Shown: positions 50,729-63,052, counted from the first letter of the stretch. The stretch: DNA of 64,000 bases from Nansenia antarctica (GCA_963989245.1 OZ022341.1:45994192-46058191), one strand, 5' to 3'. The notes: generated by a model not told the origin, from the letters alone. Numbers and translations: made by a program.

Positions 50729-52841
50729 ATGGAGCGAGAACAGAGATATGCGTTAAATAGCTGGAAATATAGGGATTATTTTGAGTTTGTGTCAGCAAAG
50801 GATGACAAGAACATAAATGTTCGTTGTACACTCTGTGCTGGAAAGAAAATATTGTCCTGTGGTAAAACCACAACATCAAATTTAAAGAAACATTTGGAAT
50901 CTCTGCACAGCACAGTCAAGCTCGCGGAGAAAGTCCCAGAGACCGCGGCCTCGACTTCTGCGGGAGGTCCCACACCGCTCAAGCAACAAAAGCTGGACTT
51001 CAGTAGGCCTACAAAATCACAACCTGTAAGTGTGGGAGAGTTGAATAAATTGGTCGGGCGGTATGTTGTAGAGGAAATGCTGCCCATAAACACAGTTGAC
51101 TCGCCCTCTTTCCGTGCCATCATTAACAAGATCCCCACTACTACCAATGCCGAGCTACCTCACAGAACATCTTTTTCTTCGTACTTGGAGAAGGAGTATG
51201 CAGAGATGGAAAAACATCTGAAGGCTGCGCTGAACGAGGTCGACTATGTGTCAACTACAGCGGACATTTGGACAGCTAACAATAGGAGCTATATGGGAGT
51301 AACGCTCCACTGGATTAGTAGATCCACATTAGACCGCAACAAGGCTGCATTGGCGTGTAGGAGAATCCGCGGTAGACACACGTATGATGTTATTGGTGCA
51401 GAAATCGAAAACATTCACTCTTCATATGGACTAATCAACAAAGTAGTAGCAACAGTGACAGATAATGGATCTAACTTTGTCAAGGCATTTCAAGTCTATC
51501 AGCCTGCTGTCACAGAGTCCGATGATGAGACGGTGGAGGAGGCCACGGATGATGTCACTTTTTTAGATGTGTCAGAAATCCTATCAGCTGAGGATGATAG
51601 TGATGGCCAGCTGATTCTTCCCCCGCACCAAAGGTGTGCTTCACATACCCTCAACCTTATTTCTACAAGTGATGTGGAGAAGTACATCACTTCCAAACCA
51701 GAGAGCAAGGCTGTGTATAGGAGCAGCACAGCAAAATGCACAGCTCTCTGGACGAAAGCAAGCCGATCTACCGTTGCGTCAGAAACGGTGGAGGAGGTTA
51801 ACAAAAGAAAGCTCCTGGTACCGACATCCACAAGGTGGAATTCCTTTTACGAAGCCATAAAGAGAATCGCAGAAATCCCCATGAATGAGCTGACTACTCT
51901 GTGCAACAAGCTGGGAGTGAAGTGCTTCAAAGACCAGGAGTACCAGTACCTGCATGAGTACTGTACCGTCATGAAGCCTCTAACTATAGCACTGGATATC
52001 CTACAAGGTGACTGTCCGTATGGGACTTTACTGCCCACACTTGAAGTCCTGATGCAGAAGACCCTTGCTGTGAAAGACACCCTATCCAAGATGACTGCAG
52101 GCCTTCCAGATGCCATAGTGCAGGTATGCTATGTTGTTCCATCTTAAAGATAAATAAATACATTTTCATTGCACTATTCATGAACATGGAGCAGAGTCAC
52201 ACCATACTGCAGTATGTAGGTTGTCAGTTGCACAAACTAATTGCATACATAATTAGTAAATAAAGGTATAAATAATAGACCTTATAGGCTACAACTAGAT
52301 AATAATAAACATATCAAATTATATCTTTCAGGCTATCCAGACTCGTTTTGCCAGTGTGCTGGACAACAAAGATGCCCTTCTCGCAGCTGCTAGTTGTCCA
52401 AAATTCAAACTCCGATGGCTGAGAGATGAAGGTAGGAGGGAGCAAGTAAAGGAGCTTCTCACAGCAGAATGTCGCAAAACTGCTCCTGCAGCACAGAGCC
52501 CTGCCAGTGTACCCACCACGACTGCCAACCAAGGCGAGATGGACTTTTTTGCTTTTGAGGCGGAGCCAGAGGAGACCTACTCGGCAGAAAAGGAAGTCAT
52601 GGACTACTTGAGGTCAGGGCATGAGCTTCAGATTCTGAATCAGTATCCAAACATTAAGAACATTTTCTTGAAGTATAACACTCCAACCCCATCTAGCGCT
52701 CCTGTAGAGCGGCTCTTTAGTCTGGGAGGTTTGGTGCTCACGCCTAGAAGGAACAGACTTTCTGACAAGAGGTTTGAGAAGCTTCTGTTAATGAGATACA
52801 ACCACTGGTTTACTCGCCCCTTTCCACTGTTTCACTCATAG
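50729..52841 (+). CDS. hAT transposase (BED-finger, Ac-like), two exons, apparently intact
   Basis: Exons 50729-52123 and 52332-52841 join in phase 0 (donor CAG|gtatgc, acceptor ctttcag|GCT) to give 634 residues. An N-terminal BED-type finger shows CTLC and NLKKHLESLH. The catalytic core contains STTADIWTANNRSYMGVTLH and TDNGSNFVKAF, and CASHTLNLI downstream. The C-terminus has the hAT dimerisation motif SAPVERLFSLGGLVLTPRRN with LSDKRFEKLLLMRYN. I chose the Met at 50729 (MEREQRYALN) because it directly precedes the finger; an in-frame upstream Met at 50570 would add 53 residues of unlikely sequence. Length and motif order agree with active Ac-like fish transposases. Confidence 0.9.
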
Positions 52842-52842
52842 T

Positions 52843-52919
52843 GTGTTCATGGCCTCCATAGCGTGTTCATGGCCTCCATAGCGTGTTCATGGCCTCCATA
52901 GCGTGTTCATGGCCTCCTT
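52843..52919 (+). repeat. 20-bp tandem repeat (GTGTTCATGGCCTCCATAGC), about 4 copies
   Basis: Directly after the hAT transposase stop codon, within the 3' UTR of the element. The copies are almost identical, so the expansion is recent. Confidence 0.95.
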
Positions 52920-54237
52920 CCAGTCTTGACAGCTGAGTTCACTCTTCATTGATAAACTCAGACTCACCCAGTTTAGGATTAGGATTATATTAGGATCATA
53001 TCTGAATGGTCAGGGTAGGTTTTAGGTTTTGTGAAACCACTCCTTGCTAGTTACTGTGTTAAATAAAGATTATATTTATGTTGGGTGAGGCAAAGAAAGA
53101 CTCTTTATTTTGTTGTTTTAAGTTATTGTTTAAAGTTTAATTATGTAATTTAAGTTACTGTTAAAATAAAGTGAGTTTTGGCAAAACCAGTTTTCATTTT
53201 TATGTTGCGGGGGGGGGGGGGGGGGGGGTCGGGTGCCTAGGCAGCTGCCAATAGTAACTAAAAAAGTAACTAGTAATCTAACTTAGTTACTTTTTAAATC
53301 AAGTAATCAGTAAAGTAACTAGATTACTTTTTAAAGGAGTAATCAGTAATCAGTAATCAGAATACTTTTTCAAAGTAACTGTGGCAACACTGGTTATGAC
53401 ACCTGTAGCGAGATAATGTATTGAATAGAACAATCAAACTTGGCGACGTACAAAAATAATCCATAAGCGATCAAAACCAGAAAAATAACAAACAATGCGT
53501 AGCCTATAGAATATGCGTATAATGCGGTCAACAAAAATACATCGCTCCCCTCTCTCCACTACCGCCATGCAAGATGCGCAGGTGCTTAAATTACCTTGCA
53601 ATATCACCCCCCATAACCATATGACTTCTCAATACGGTGATCAAGGCAATAAACAAACAATCAAAGTAAACTCACAATAAACCCATTAGCCTGTTATACT
53701 AAATACCCCCCTACAACACCTCAGGCAGACTGAAAGGACACACATTGCCTATTTCATTACTTTTCTCCATAACGACGTCGGATGGGAGGGATATGGTAGT
53801 TAGAATCGGTGCTCTATTATTCTACCTAGCCGAGAGTCCCCGGATGAGTGCCTCTAAAACTGAATTGTATTTTGAGAACTGAATTGTATTTTGAGAACTG
53901 AATTGTATTTTGAGAAAAACCGAATTGTATTTAGAGAAACTGAATTTGAAAACTGAATGAAAATAATGAAAACTGAATTGAATACAATTCAATCTGTCAA
54001 ATAAAATTCAGTTTGTGCTCAGATTCAATTCAATCTGTGAAATACAATTCAGATCTGTGAAATAAAATTCAGTTTGTGCTCATATTCAATTCAATCTGTC
54101 AAATACAATTCAATTTCTGCTGGCACTAAAATAGCTCCATATGAATGGTTCGGGAAAACTCACCCGCAACTAGCCCCGCCCACCTGGAGCCAAAAAGGGT
54201 ATGCTGTTTAATAAATGAGAACTCAGTCAGACCCGCA

Positions 54238-54514
54238 TATCCGCTTGTTAAGTCTGACGTCAAAAGTGACGTTTAGCACCAGAGTACCTCTGAACTACAG
54301 CGGTAGAATGACAGTTTAATCGTTTTTTAGACTCGGGTCTATTCATACAACAAGGGACACAGCACTTTCCCGTTTTCTCCATTGTCAGGGTATTTGAGCC
54401 TCGGAAAAGCGCTATATAAATATAATTAATTATTATTATTATTTCTCCATTTCGAAGACAGCGCCTCAGCCAACGTTGGGACCCGGAAACACATCACGAC
54501 TTAACAAGCGGATA
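54238..54514. mobile_element. Short inverted-repeat element, copy 1
   Basis: The ends TATCCGCTTGTTAAGTC and GACTTAACAAGCGGATA are perfect inverted repeats. The 277-bp body includes CAGCGGTAGAATGACAG and GAGCCTCGGAAAAGCGCTAT, then ATT repeats. The same body occurs at 62008-62306. No ORF; superfamily unknown. Confidence 0.8.
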
Positions 54515-56843
54515 GCGATCACAACACTCAAACACCGGCCTGCCACACCAGCCACAGCACAACAAACCAAAAAGAGAACACTACCACTGTTCATTACATA
54601 AAAGCAAACAGCAAAGCAAAACAAAAGGGGAACACTGCCACTGTTCCTTTAAATGAAGTGACGCGGCTCACGCTGCCCACAAAAATAAAAGACCCCCAGT
54701 AGCCTACCAGTGTGGGCTGGCGTCGCGCGCAGAATGCTCTGACCTAAAGTCTACCCAAGTCCACCACTGCTATGTCACCAGAGTAGGCTTACACAATTTT
54801 TATAGAACTATATAAAATACAGAAGACAATAGAAGGTTTTAAATACAAAAACATATACATTCATAAATTGTTGGTGGATTTAAAATACTCAACTCAACTT
54901 AATTTCCCGTCCCTAACTTCACCCAACAAGCTGCTGGGACTAATCTGTTGATGACTCGTTCCTCCACCTCGCTACCTATCTTCGGCGACGGCGACCTCTA
55001 ATGGGACGCGATCGGCTCCCGCCCCCCAAAGATAGTGCACACAGGTAACGTTTGGAAAGCTACGTTTCGCATTGACAACGTCTGTCAACGGACCTCCGGC
55101 CACTCCCCTCAACCACGCTCAACTCCTGGCTCTGTCTACTTATGCTCAGAGTCCCCAGCCAGAGTCGGCATGGCCAGGTGTATCTCATCAGGTTCATCAT
55201 GGTGTAATCAGGGTTCATTGTTCATCACCCAATAAAAACTCTGGTTCATCACAATATACATTTTCCCATAGGAAAATAGAGCTGAAATACTTTCGGAGAC
55301 TATACATCCAATATTACAGTACAACCAGGTAGACTCCCCCTCACAGGTGCTTTACAGTTTTCAAAGTAACACGTGTGCACCGGTGGTAGGCATTAGTTTG
55401 TATACAGATACACTGCCTTCTCTTCTTATATTACTGTAACCATGCTATGTTTGAATGAATTCCAATGAATGAATGCTGTAGTTGACAGTGGAAGAGTTGG
55501 GTTGCCTGTTTCTGTGTTATTTTCCATCCTCTCAGGTGTCAGTCAAGCCACGTCCACTTGGAGACAACCATTTTCAGACGCTCTCTTTTTCCACTTCCCT
55601 TTGGAGAACTCTTGTTTGTTCTTGAGGAGTGAGTGGTACCACTGCTCTTCTAAGTGAGGACATTGTATGTGTTTACTGCCTGTTGTGACAGCCATAGCCC
55701 CCAGAGTGCAGCAAAAGTGAATGCTCCATGGAAAACAGACATTCCCTGGGATAGGTTTGCAGCTGCAGAACAAACAGCTCAGGAAGACAGTCACACTCTG
55801 TTGCATCTTGGCTATGCAGAAACCCCAGAAAGGTCCCAAATCTCCTGAGTTTGATGCATGAGGTTGTGGTGCTTCTCTGCTGTGCTCTCTGGGGGCGCTG
55901 CCCCGTTTATGGAGGACTGATTGATGTTCAACTTGAGACCATTTGATTTATTATGCGCCTGTTTCAATAACTTTTTTACTGAGGAGGCTATTAAAGATTT
56001 CACATCCTGTGGGCAGCCATTTGTTAGATGTTTAGACAAATTGTTAATGTGAAATGTTCCATTTTGATATTGTTGGGGGTGCCCGGATATGGTTGTTACT
56101 CCATTTATACTTAATACCTGTATTACACAGCCTCTCAACGTCTCAATGAAATCAGTGCAATGTTCATTGAAATAATATCTCACATAAAACTTGTGTAGGT
56201 ATCATTTCCATCCTCAACGCTTATGGCATAATGAAGATCTGGTCATGGTATTCCTATTGGTGACATTAACAACCATGATGAGATAAGACAACTCAAGAAT
56301 CCTTTCTTGAAGCTAACATTTCATAAATTAGCCGTTTCCTGCACTGTTTCTGCACTGCACTGTTGGATCTATGACATATTTTCACAAAATATTATACACA
56401 TCTTTTACGTCTGTATTCATTGGCAGGGTCTTCATCTGATACCAAGTCAGAGCCCCATTGGACAGGAGTGGAGAAAATAATGTTCATCCAAATACATTCA
56501 ACATGTCTTCAGTATTTGGTTGTTCAACTTTAAGACTCCAACCCATTCGCCTCCCATGTATCATGTTTGCTAAATACTAAACAGACCATAAGAGAAAACC
56601 TAATACACACGTCTTCACCCTGCTTGGAACAGACTGTATAGTGAGATTACAATAACACTGATATGATTATCTAGTCCCTTGATTATGTCTTTGCGGGGAA
56701 AGTAGTTTAATCCTAATGTACTCTAAAGCAATGTACACACATGGGGTGACGGGATGCTACAAAACGACCAGTGGTCATTCATTGTCAATGGAAGACGGCG
56801 ACTGGATGAGATTTTGGTCAATATGACTCTCGGCGACATCATT
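54515..56843. other. Intergenic DNA without identified gene
   Basis: Positions 54950-55330 are more GC-rich than their surroundings but give no supported exon. The ORF at 55812-56183 (minus) has no recognisable domain. Confidence 0.4.
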
Positions 56844-56926
56844 ATGGTTGAAAGTATAAATTATCTTATGAGTCAGGCACAGCATAAATACAAGTTGTAT
56901 ATAAGGTAATTTATACTTTCAACCAT
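56844..56926. repeat. Inverted repeat, arms about 25 bp
   Basis: ATGGTTGAAAGTATAAATTA at 56844 is mirrored by TAATTTATACTTTCAACCAT ending at 56926. One mismatch lies further in, and the loop is about 33 nt. It could be a very short MITE. Confidence 0.75.
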
Positions 56927-58495
56927 CATGTATTGTATTGTAATGTATATTGTATTATACAACCCATACAAATTGGGAACAAACACATCTCATCAAAGGG
57001 CTTAAGTAAACCTTTTCTGAGCATGATAATGTGCACCACCAAACTTGTTGCACACTACGAGTTGTGGAGTAGAAATGCCCACGAGCGATCTACCCATGCC
57101 AACCTTTGCGGAGTCTTGAGATAAAATTGCTGTATGTGTGTACACCGCGTAAGACTTGGCTTGGAGCCTCAAAACGAAAACCTCAAGTCTCCATCATCTT
57201 TCTGCATGCATGACTGGAGACAAGATAGTCAGGTGTTTCCTTGGTTTCCATAACACGGAATGTGGAGGTCTTATTTGGGAAGTCTCACCATGGAAACAAA
57301 GGATCCACAGTGCTAAAAAAAACTCTGCGGTTACAACGTTGGATGATGACCATACTTTAATTCAATAGAAACCTCATGGGAAGCTATAGGATCAGGCCTT
57401 TTCCAGGCTGTCTCTCTGCCCAACCGACATTTTTTGCTGCTTGCGAGCTCCACACAAAGTTCTCTAGGGACAGAAAAAGAGGTGTGCAACCTAATCGCTA
57501 GGATGGTTAATGTTAGCTGCGGTGTTTCATGCATGCCTTTCATGTGACCTAACAAAGGGCCATATTCAATCACAAATGGATTTCCGGGTTCTCAGGATAA
57601 CTCATATACATATATGACTCCTCTGGCAAAGAAAGGAAATATGTTTGAGTTAATATACCCTATCATGTTTTTGAGTTTAAGCTCTGTATCCATGTTAAAT
57701 CAAATAATAAACAACCTCAACACGCTTCCGATGAGTAATCCTGCCTGAGACCTCAAGACTTGTATTATCTGCTTAAGCTTGGTGGTTTAACACGTTTTGT
57801 AGAGCACAAGAGACCCAAGTTCAATACCGGTTTGGCCTCACTCTCAACTGGAGGACAACGCCGCCCAGGCCCCCACAGCTCCTGCATGCTTTCCCATTAA
57901 ACTGGCCTGGGCTGGCGGCTTATCAGCCTGTCAAGATGAGGAGGAAAGAGGGAAAAGGGGCCAATGGACGAGGGTATTGGGGGACACACATAGGCAGTAG
58001 TTTTTTCTACTCAGTACATCAATAGAAGCAGGGAGCCATTTGTTCATGTGCCAGTATCAAAGTATTTGCCAGTATTGTGTTATGAAAATAAAGAAAAATG
58101 TTTATCACACAATGTGCCAGTATCAAACATGTGTCTGTTTCATTTACACACACTTAGGTAGCATTCAGCCTTGCCTGTTCCTCAAGATTGCGAACTAACA
58201 GTACAATCTCTTGCGAATGTGAAATTAGTCTGTACAAAGATAATTGAAATAGATCAATACCATGCAAGTAATGCACTGGCTGGGTTTAGTCAAGACATAT
58301 GAACGTAACGGACACATGAACGTAACGGACCGACCCGTGGTAAAATGTGGAGGATACTACATATTTAGGGTCACTTCACTCTTTATCACCCGTATTCTTC
58401 AAAAGGCTGACCGAGAGAGGAAAGCTCCCGGTTCTGGATATGCATCAAATTGTTTGCCAGAGAAATACTGAACACAGTGACTGTTTTTTCATAAA

Positions 58496-58555
<60 letters not shown>

Positions 58556-60700
58556 CCACGGGGGAGCAAACTGCCAAACTGCTCTCGTCTATTAGTCACA
58601 TCATTACTCATTGATTGCCCACTTTTGGTATTGTTATCAACACCTCTTCACAACACTGTGTGCTTTGATTCAGTAGTTCTCAACCCTGTCCTCATCCCAG
58701 CCATTAGACATCATTATTTGTTCCACCACCAACGCTCCTGATGTAACTAAATAAGGACCTGATGATTCGTTAAATAATTGAATGAGGTGCACATGTGCTG
58801 AACTTGAATGGTGGAAAGAATAGGGGTCCTCTACGACTGGATTGATTTTCATTCTGTTGCATTCAGAATGTCAATTTTCAACTTTATGAAATGAGTTAGT
58901 TTAGCTCTTTTACAATCCAACAAGAGGAAATAAAATAAAAGCTAAAATCAACAGAGGAATAACCACAGGAAAACCAAAATGATATGTCTGCACATGATAA
59001 ATCAGCAGTTGAAATATAACTTATGGGAAGAGCGGAAGCTTCTTTGAAATCTAACTCTATGAAATGCCACTCTCTGTTCAACATCATTCCCTGGTTAGCT
59101 TTTTATTGCAACCTGTTTTCGTTGGCCTTTGCACTAGTAATATAGTCTTCTGCGGCTAACCATATTATAGAGGGGAATAGTAATGCTTGCCTATTTTACC
59201 TTAAAAGCCATTTAATATGAAATAATGGTATATCAGAGGCAGCTGTGGTCTTTCTGTGAGGTAATGGATGTCTATATTGTTAGTCTTGTCATTCCATGAC
59301 ATTTCTATAATGCGGACCATCTTTATCATGACCGCCCCCACAATTTCGAAAACCATCTCACAACACAGTGTACTCAGCAAAGCACCATCATTACATCATT
59401 CAAAAATACATTTCTGGGTCTGGAGCGACAGAAGTCTGTGTGTAAGCTAAGTGTCATTTACTTGAGACCCGATCATTTCATACTTTCACTTGCACTAACC
59501 ACTACATCAACAGAATTGCTTGTTTAACAGGTGATGTAATGTTTTCTCTGGGTAGAAAGGGGGGCCACATCCACCCCTTCACTCAGCTCACAAAATGCAA
59601 AATGTACTTCCTACGTCCCTGGAGTCTCTGATTAACTCCCAGATGATGATATGGTCCTCTTTATCAATGAATTTGTGGACACCAGTCAAGCTTTAAGTCT
59701 GGACGTAGTACCATCTCTGCTACTTCCCTAGTTATAAATGACTGTACCGTAATCTCTCTGGATAAGAAACAGCATTGTTTCAAAATTACCTGCAGGGCAG
59801 TATTTTTCAAATGTTGGTTTGTATTTGCACAACAGTATCCATCTGTGTGATGATGAAACCTGTCTCTATTCCTGTGCCTCAGTTCAGCAGGGCTATTCTT
59901 GACCTTCAACAAGATTTAGATTCTGCACCCACCATTGTATTTTATATCAGTCTTTGGGTTGGGTTGGGAGACTTCAAGAAGGGCCTATCATTGTTCTAGT
60001 CTTGAGAGATTGCATAACAGGCTCTGAAACAGCTTGTATTCTTTTTAGTGGTGGATTTATAGAGAATCTCTGTAAGCCCAAGGGAAGAACTTTTAGATGT
60101 CCATTCATTATACATGACAGTCAGTCACATTTGTTAATCAATCAACCTCTGAAAAGCGGAGCACCTATGGTTTTCAATTGCTGTGAATATCACTTTCCTT
60201 CTCCCGTCACCCACATACGTCCGTATCACTCATGCAGAACTGCTTTGGAAAGTCAAGAACCGGATATTTTCCCAACAAAGTCCCAATAGTTTCTTGCAGA
60301 GAATAAAACTGTTTATTATGCCATCATGCTTGGAGCAAGACTATTTTGTTATGCTATGTGAGCTTGATGACATTGGTGGAGTGCTTTAGTCGTCAGAAGA
60401 TGTTTGTGAGCTGTTTTATAGCCGTATTGCATGCTCACCTGTCATATGAGTGAGAGAACCTTTTACGGTCCAGTATGTAGATTTTAACTTTAAAATAGTG
60501 CTAAATTGGTAGCCATCAAGGATGAATGAGATGACATGATGAAGAAGGTTTATATGGTGAAGTGCTATATTAGTAAAATAAAAAATAAAAAAAATAAAAA
60601 GTGGTTTCTAAAATCTGGTGCTGGGTAGGGCCTATTTCACATTTGGTTTACAACGATTTGCACATGTTTGGCACTATTCGAAAATGTAGCATATGCATGT
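56927..60700. other. Intergenic DNA, gene-poor
   Basis: Contains an (AC)n tract at 58497-58552 and A-rich repeats at 60578-60602. A weak tRNA-like stretch occurs at about 57775-57830. No exon or transposon is supported. Confidence 0.45.
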
Positions 60701-60705
60701 TTAGC

Positions 60706-61434
60706 AACCCGTGCTCCTACCCTACCAGTCTGCACTGATATTAGAGGAGTGGTAACTGTAGCCGTACAGGTTATACAAAGACCCTTGAGTTACACAGCAA
60801 GAGGAGGCAATATATATTTCTCAACAATAATTGTATTAACAATTTCTTTAAAAACACATTCACCGTGATCAGGATGAGTACAAAATCAAAAGCAGTGGCG
60901 GCTGGTGCTAAAAATGTTGGGTGGGGCACAGGTTATGGGGGCATGCTCCACGGGGAAGAATATCAACTTTAAAATCTGGATTTACAGTCGATTTTAGCAT
61001 GAGAATATCAGTGTTTCCCCTAGGTTTGCTGCCTTGGGGGGGTGGCATGGACCGTGGCATGGACCCCCCCCCCCCAGGGGGTAAGACCCTGCGACATACC
61101 AGCGTCATGTCCAGGGGGTGTACTAACTTGTACATTAAGCCGCCTCACGCTACGGAAACAGGAGATAGGCTCCTTCCCTATGGGCCATTAGGCTCGAGAA
61201 CCATCGGTTCATGCGTATGCATGTGGACACAGACATTGTTTATAAACATGCTGGTGTGGACGGTAATATTTTTAGATACGAAAAACGTTTACCAAAAACG
61301 TATAGGTGTGGACAGGGCCTCATTCACACCACTCCACTCTGACACGCCCACTCATTCATACCTGTCATTTCACCCCGCTTCATAACGACCCGTGCTCCTA
61401 CCCTGCCAGTCTGCACTGATATTAGAGGAGTGGT
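60706..61434. repeat. Pair of about 48-bp direct repeats flanking transposon-like ends
   Basis: CCGTGCTCCTACCCT, then CCAGTCTGCACTGATATTAG and AGGAGTGGTAA occur at 60706-60753 and again at 61388-61435, with one visible difference. Between them lie a CAGTGGCGGCTGGTG terminus (60895) and the CAGTGTTTCCCCTAGG terminus (61011) shared with 3268-3933. Confidence 0.75.
60895..61110. mobile_element. Two abutting hAT-like transposon ends
   Basis: CAGTGGCGGCTGGTGCT at 60895 is a common fish hAT terminus. At 61011 a second end, CAGTGTTTCCCCTAGGTTTG, then TGCCTTGGGGGGGTGGCATG, matches the inverted right end of the element at 3268-3933. Neither partner end is found in the window, so these are truncated or nested copies. 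Confidence 0.55.
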
Positions 61435-62007
61435 AAAAAGTGAAACAACTAAGCCGCGGCTGAACTTTAGTTACATTTCGGGCGTCATATGCCATCAAAG
61501 GGGGGAAATGCGACATAGAAACATGTCAAAATGCAGGACTATCATGCACAAATCAGCCTTAAAACATGTAACGTTAGATAGATAACATTAGACATAGAGG
61601 GCGCTAGGGCGCCGCCCCCACCTTCCAACGCAGCCCCACTTCTTGTAAAAGATTTTTTTAAATAAACATTGTTTATTCATAAAATGCGGCTGATATTCTG
61701 TCGGCGCCTATCAGCATTCATTAAAAATCCTCCAATACAAATTTTTTTTATCTGTGTGTGTGTAAAATTCACTGTGAAAATACATAGGGGAGGAGTCGGG
61801 GCGCCGGCCGAATGACAGTCAATGGCAGGCCAAATACTTTTGGCTTACACGTGAGCTGTAGCAGCGCTCCAATTGGCTGTCTCCTATTCCCCGGTCGGGG
61901 CGCAGAAAAATGCGCCCAGATTATAGGCTTACCTAGGCTGCAGCCTAGGGCCACTACCACTAGGGGTAGTAAACATTTTAAAATGCTTGAGACTTGAGAG
62001 CCCTGAA

Positions 62008-62306
62008 TATCCGGTTGTTAAGTCTGACGTCAAACGTGACGTTTTGCAATTTCCGGCTCCAAACCAGAAATTCTCCGCACCAGAATACCAGTGTACTACA
62101 GCGGTAGAATGACAGTTCAATCGTTTTTTAGACTCGGATCTATTCATACAACAAGGGACACAGCACTTTGCCGTTTTCCCCATATTGTCAGGGTATTTGA
62201 GCCTCGGAAAAGCGCAATATAAATATAATTAATTATTATTATTGTTGCGGCATTTCGAAGACAGCGCCTCAGCCAACTTTGGACCCGGAAACACGTCACG
62301 ACTTAA
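62008..62306. mobile_element. Short inverted-repeat element, copy 2
   Basis: Starts TATCCGGTTGTTAAGTC and shares the body of the 54238-54514 element. The right terminus breaks off within GACTTAA, where the 32-bp minisatellite begins. Confidence 0.75.
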
Positions 62307-62310
62307 TAAC

Positions 62311-62543
62311 AGAGACAGACAACAAGGAGAGGAGAGCAATAGAGAGACAGACAACAAGGAGAGGAGAGCAACAGAGAGACAGACAACAAGGAGAGGAGAG
62401 CAACAGAGAGACAGACAACAAGGAGAGGAGAGCAACAGAGAGACAGACAACAAGGAGAGGAGAGCAACAGAGAGACAGACAACAAGGAGGGGAGAGCAAC
62501 AGAGAGACAGACAACAAGGAGGGGAGAGCAACAGAGAGACAGA
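62311..62543 (+). repeat. 32-bp minisatellite, about 7 copies
   Basis: Unit AGAGACAGACAACAAGGAGA + GGAGAGCAACAG. Differences are rare (AATAG in copy 1, GGGG in the last two). Because 32 is not a multiple of three, all frames stay open, so ORFs here are artefacts. Confidence 0.95.
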
Positions 62544-62778
62544 TGTAGTTTATTTGTACTTAATAATGGGCCTATATGTTTGCTATGAGGAAATGTCTCC
62601 TGACTGTGGGGCAAGGTATTTATGACCTCCTGGCCCCTCCCCCTGACCTGATAGGACCACTGGATATGACTGCATCTTGACCAAGTTTATAAGTAAGGAT
62701 GTGGGCTCTGGCCCTGTCTCTCTTCTCCCTCACCTCTTGACCAAGCAGCTCTCTCTCTCTCTCTCTCTCTGTCCCCCT

Positions 62779-62850
<72 letters not shown>

Positions 62851-63052
62851 GCCCTCTCTCTCTCTCTCTCTGTGCCTGACGCAGCAGCTGCTCTCTGTCC
62901 CCCTCCCCCTCTCTCTGCTCTCTCCCTCTTTTTCTGCCAGACCAGCGTCCATTTTTGATGTCTGTATACTTTTGTATTTTGAATAAATGGTCTTAACCTG
63001 CTCAATAACTATTCTTCATTTTAGTAGCCAACAGGTTAGAAATATACAACAC
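62544..63052 (+). mobile_element. Possible LTR of a retroelement
   Basis: The segment starts TG and ends CA, contains a TATAAG-like box at about 62685 and AATAAA at 62982, and is followed within two bases by TGGCGAGCC, which may be a primer-binding site. A (CT)n tract occupies 62750-62870. No second LTR or coding region lies in the window, so the call is tentative. Confidence 0.35.
62750..62870 (+). repeat. (CT)n microsatellite
   Basis: Long CT runs broken by CCCC and AGGC spacers, pyrimidine-rich on the + strand. Confidence 0.95.

Larger units (their letters stand above)
50400..53392 (+). mobile_element. Complete hAT transposon with intact transposase gene
   Basis: It starts CAGTGATGCCGGTAACGCG and ends CAAAGTAACTGTGGCAACACTG, imperfect inverted termini. 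The 8-bp duplication GTTATGAC is perfect on both sides (50392-50399 and 53393-53400), the hallmark of hAT insertion. The subterminal regions are rich in GTAATC/GATTAC and AGTAAC motifs, likely transposase binding sites. The internal two-exon gene has no stop or shift. A 20-bp repeat (4 copies) follows the stop codon, and a 20-G run lies at 53209-53228. Confidence 0.93.
48041..54141. mobile_element. Foldback-like element with about 290-350-bp inverted arms, containing nested insertions
   Basis: The left arm (48041-48272 plus 49554-49610) is inverted in the right arm (53790-54141). Both start TATGGAGCTATTTTAGT at the outside. Both are built from short repeated motifs such as AATACAATTCAGTT. Both end inward with GGCTAGGTAGAATAATAGAG and CTCCCATCCGA. 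TGAAT follows or precedes the ends on both sides. The right arm is longer by about 63 bp because of one internal duplication. Arms made of reiterated short motifs are typical of foldback elements; no transposase of its own is seen. Without the LINE and hAT insertions it would be about 1.8 kb. Confidence 0.75.

Noticed and set aside
55812..56183. 123-codon minus-strand ORF
   Set aside because: The sequence does not resemble a known domain, and no promoter or exon partners are visible; probably chance.
57775..57830. tRNA-like stretch with GTTCAATACC B-box-like motif
   Set aside because: No cloverleaf can be drawn with proper acceptor and anticodon stems; the A box is poor.
62229..62625. ORFs with ERQTTRRGEQQRD and LSLCCSPLLV repeats
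   Set aside because: Generated by the 32-bp minisatellite in all frames; the repeat period is not a multiple of three and no start or splice context fits.
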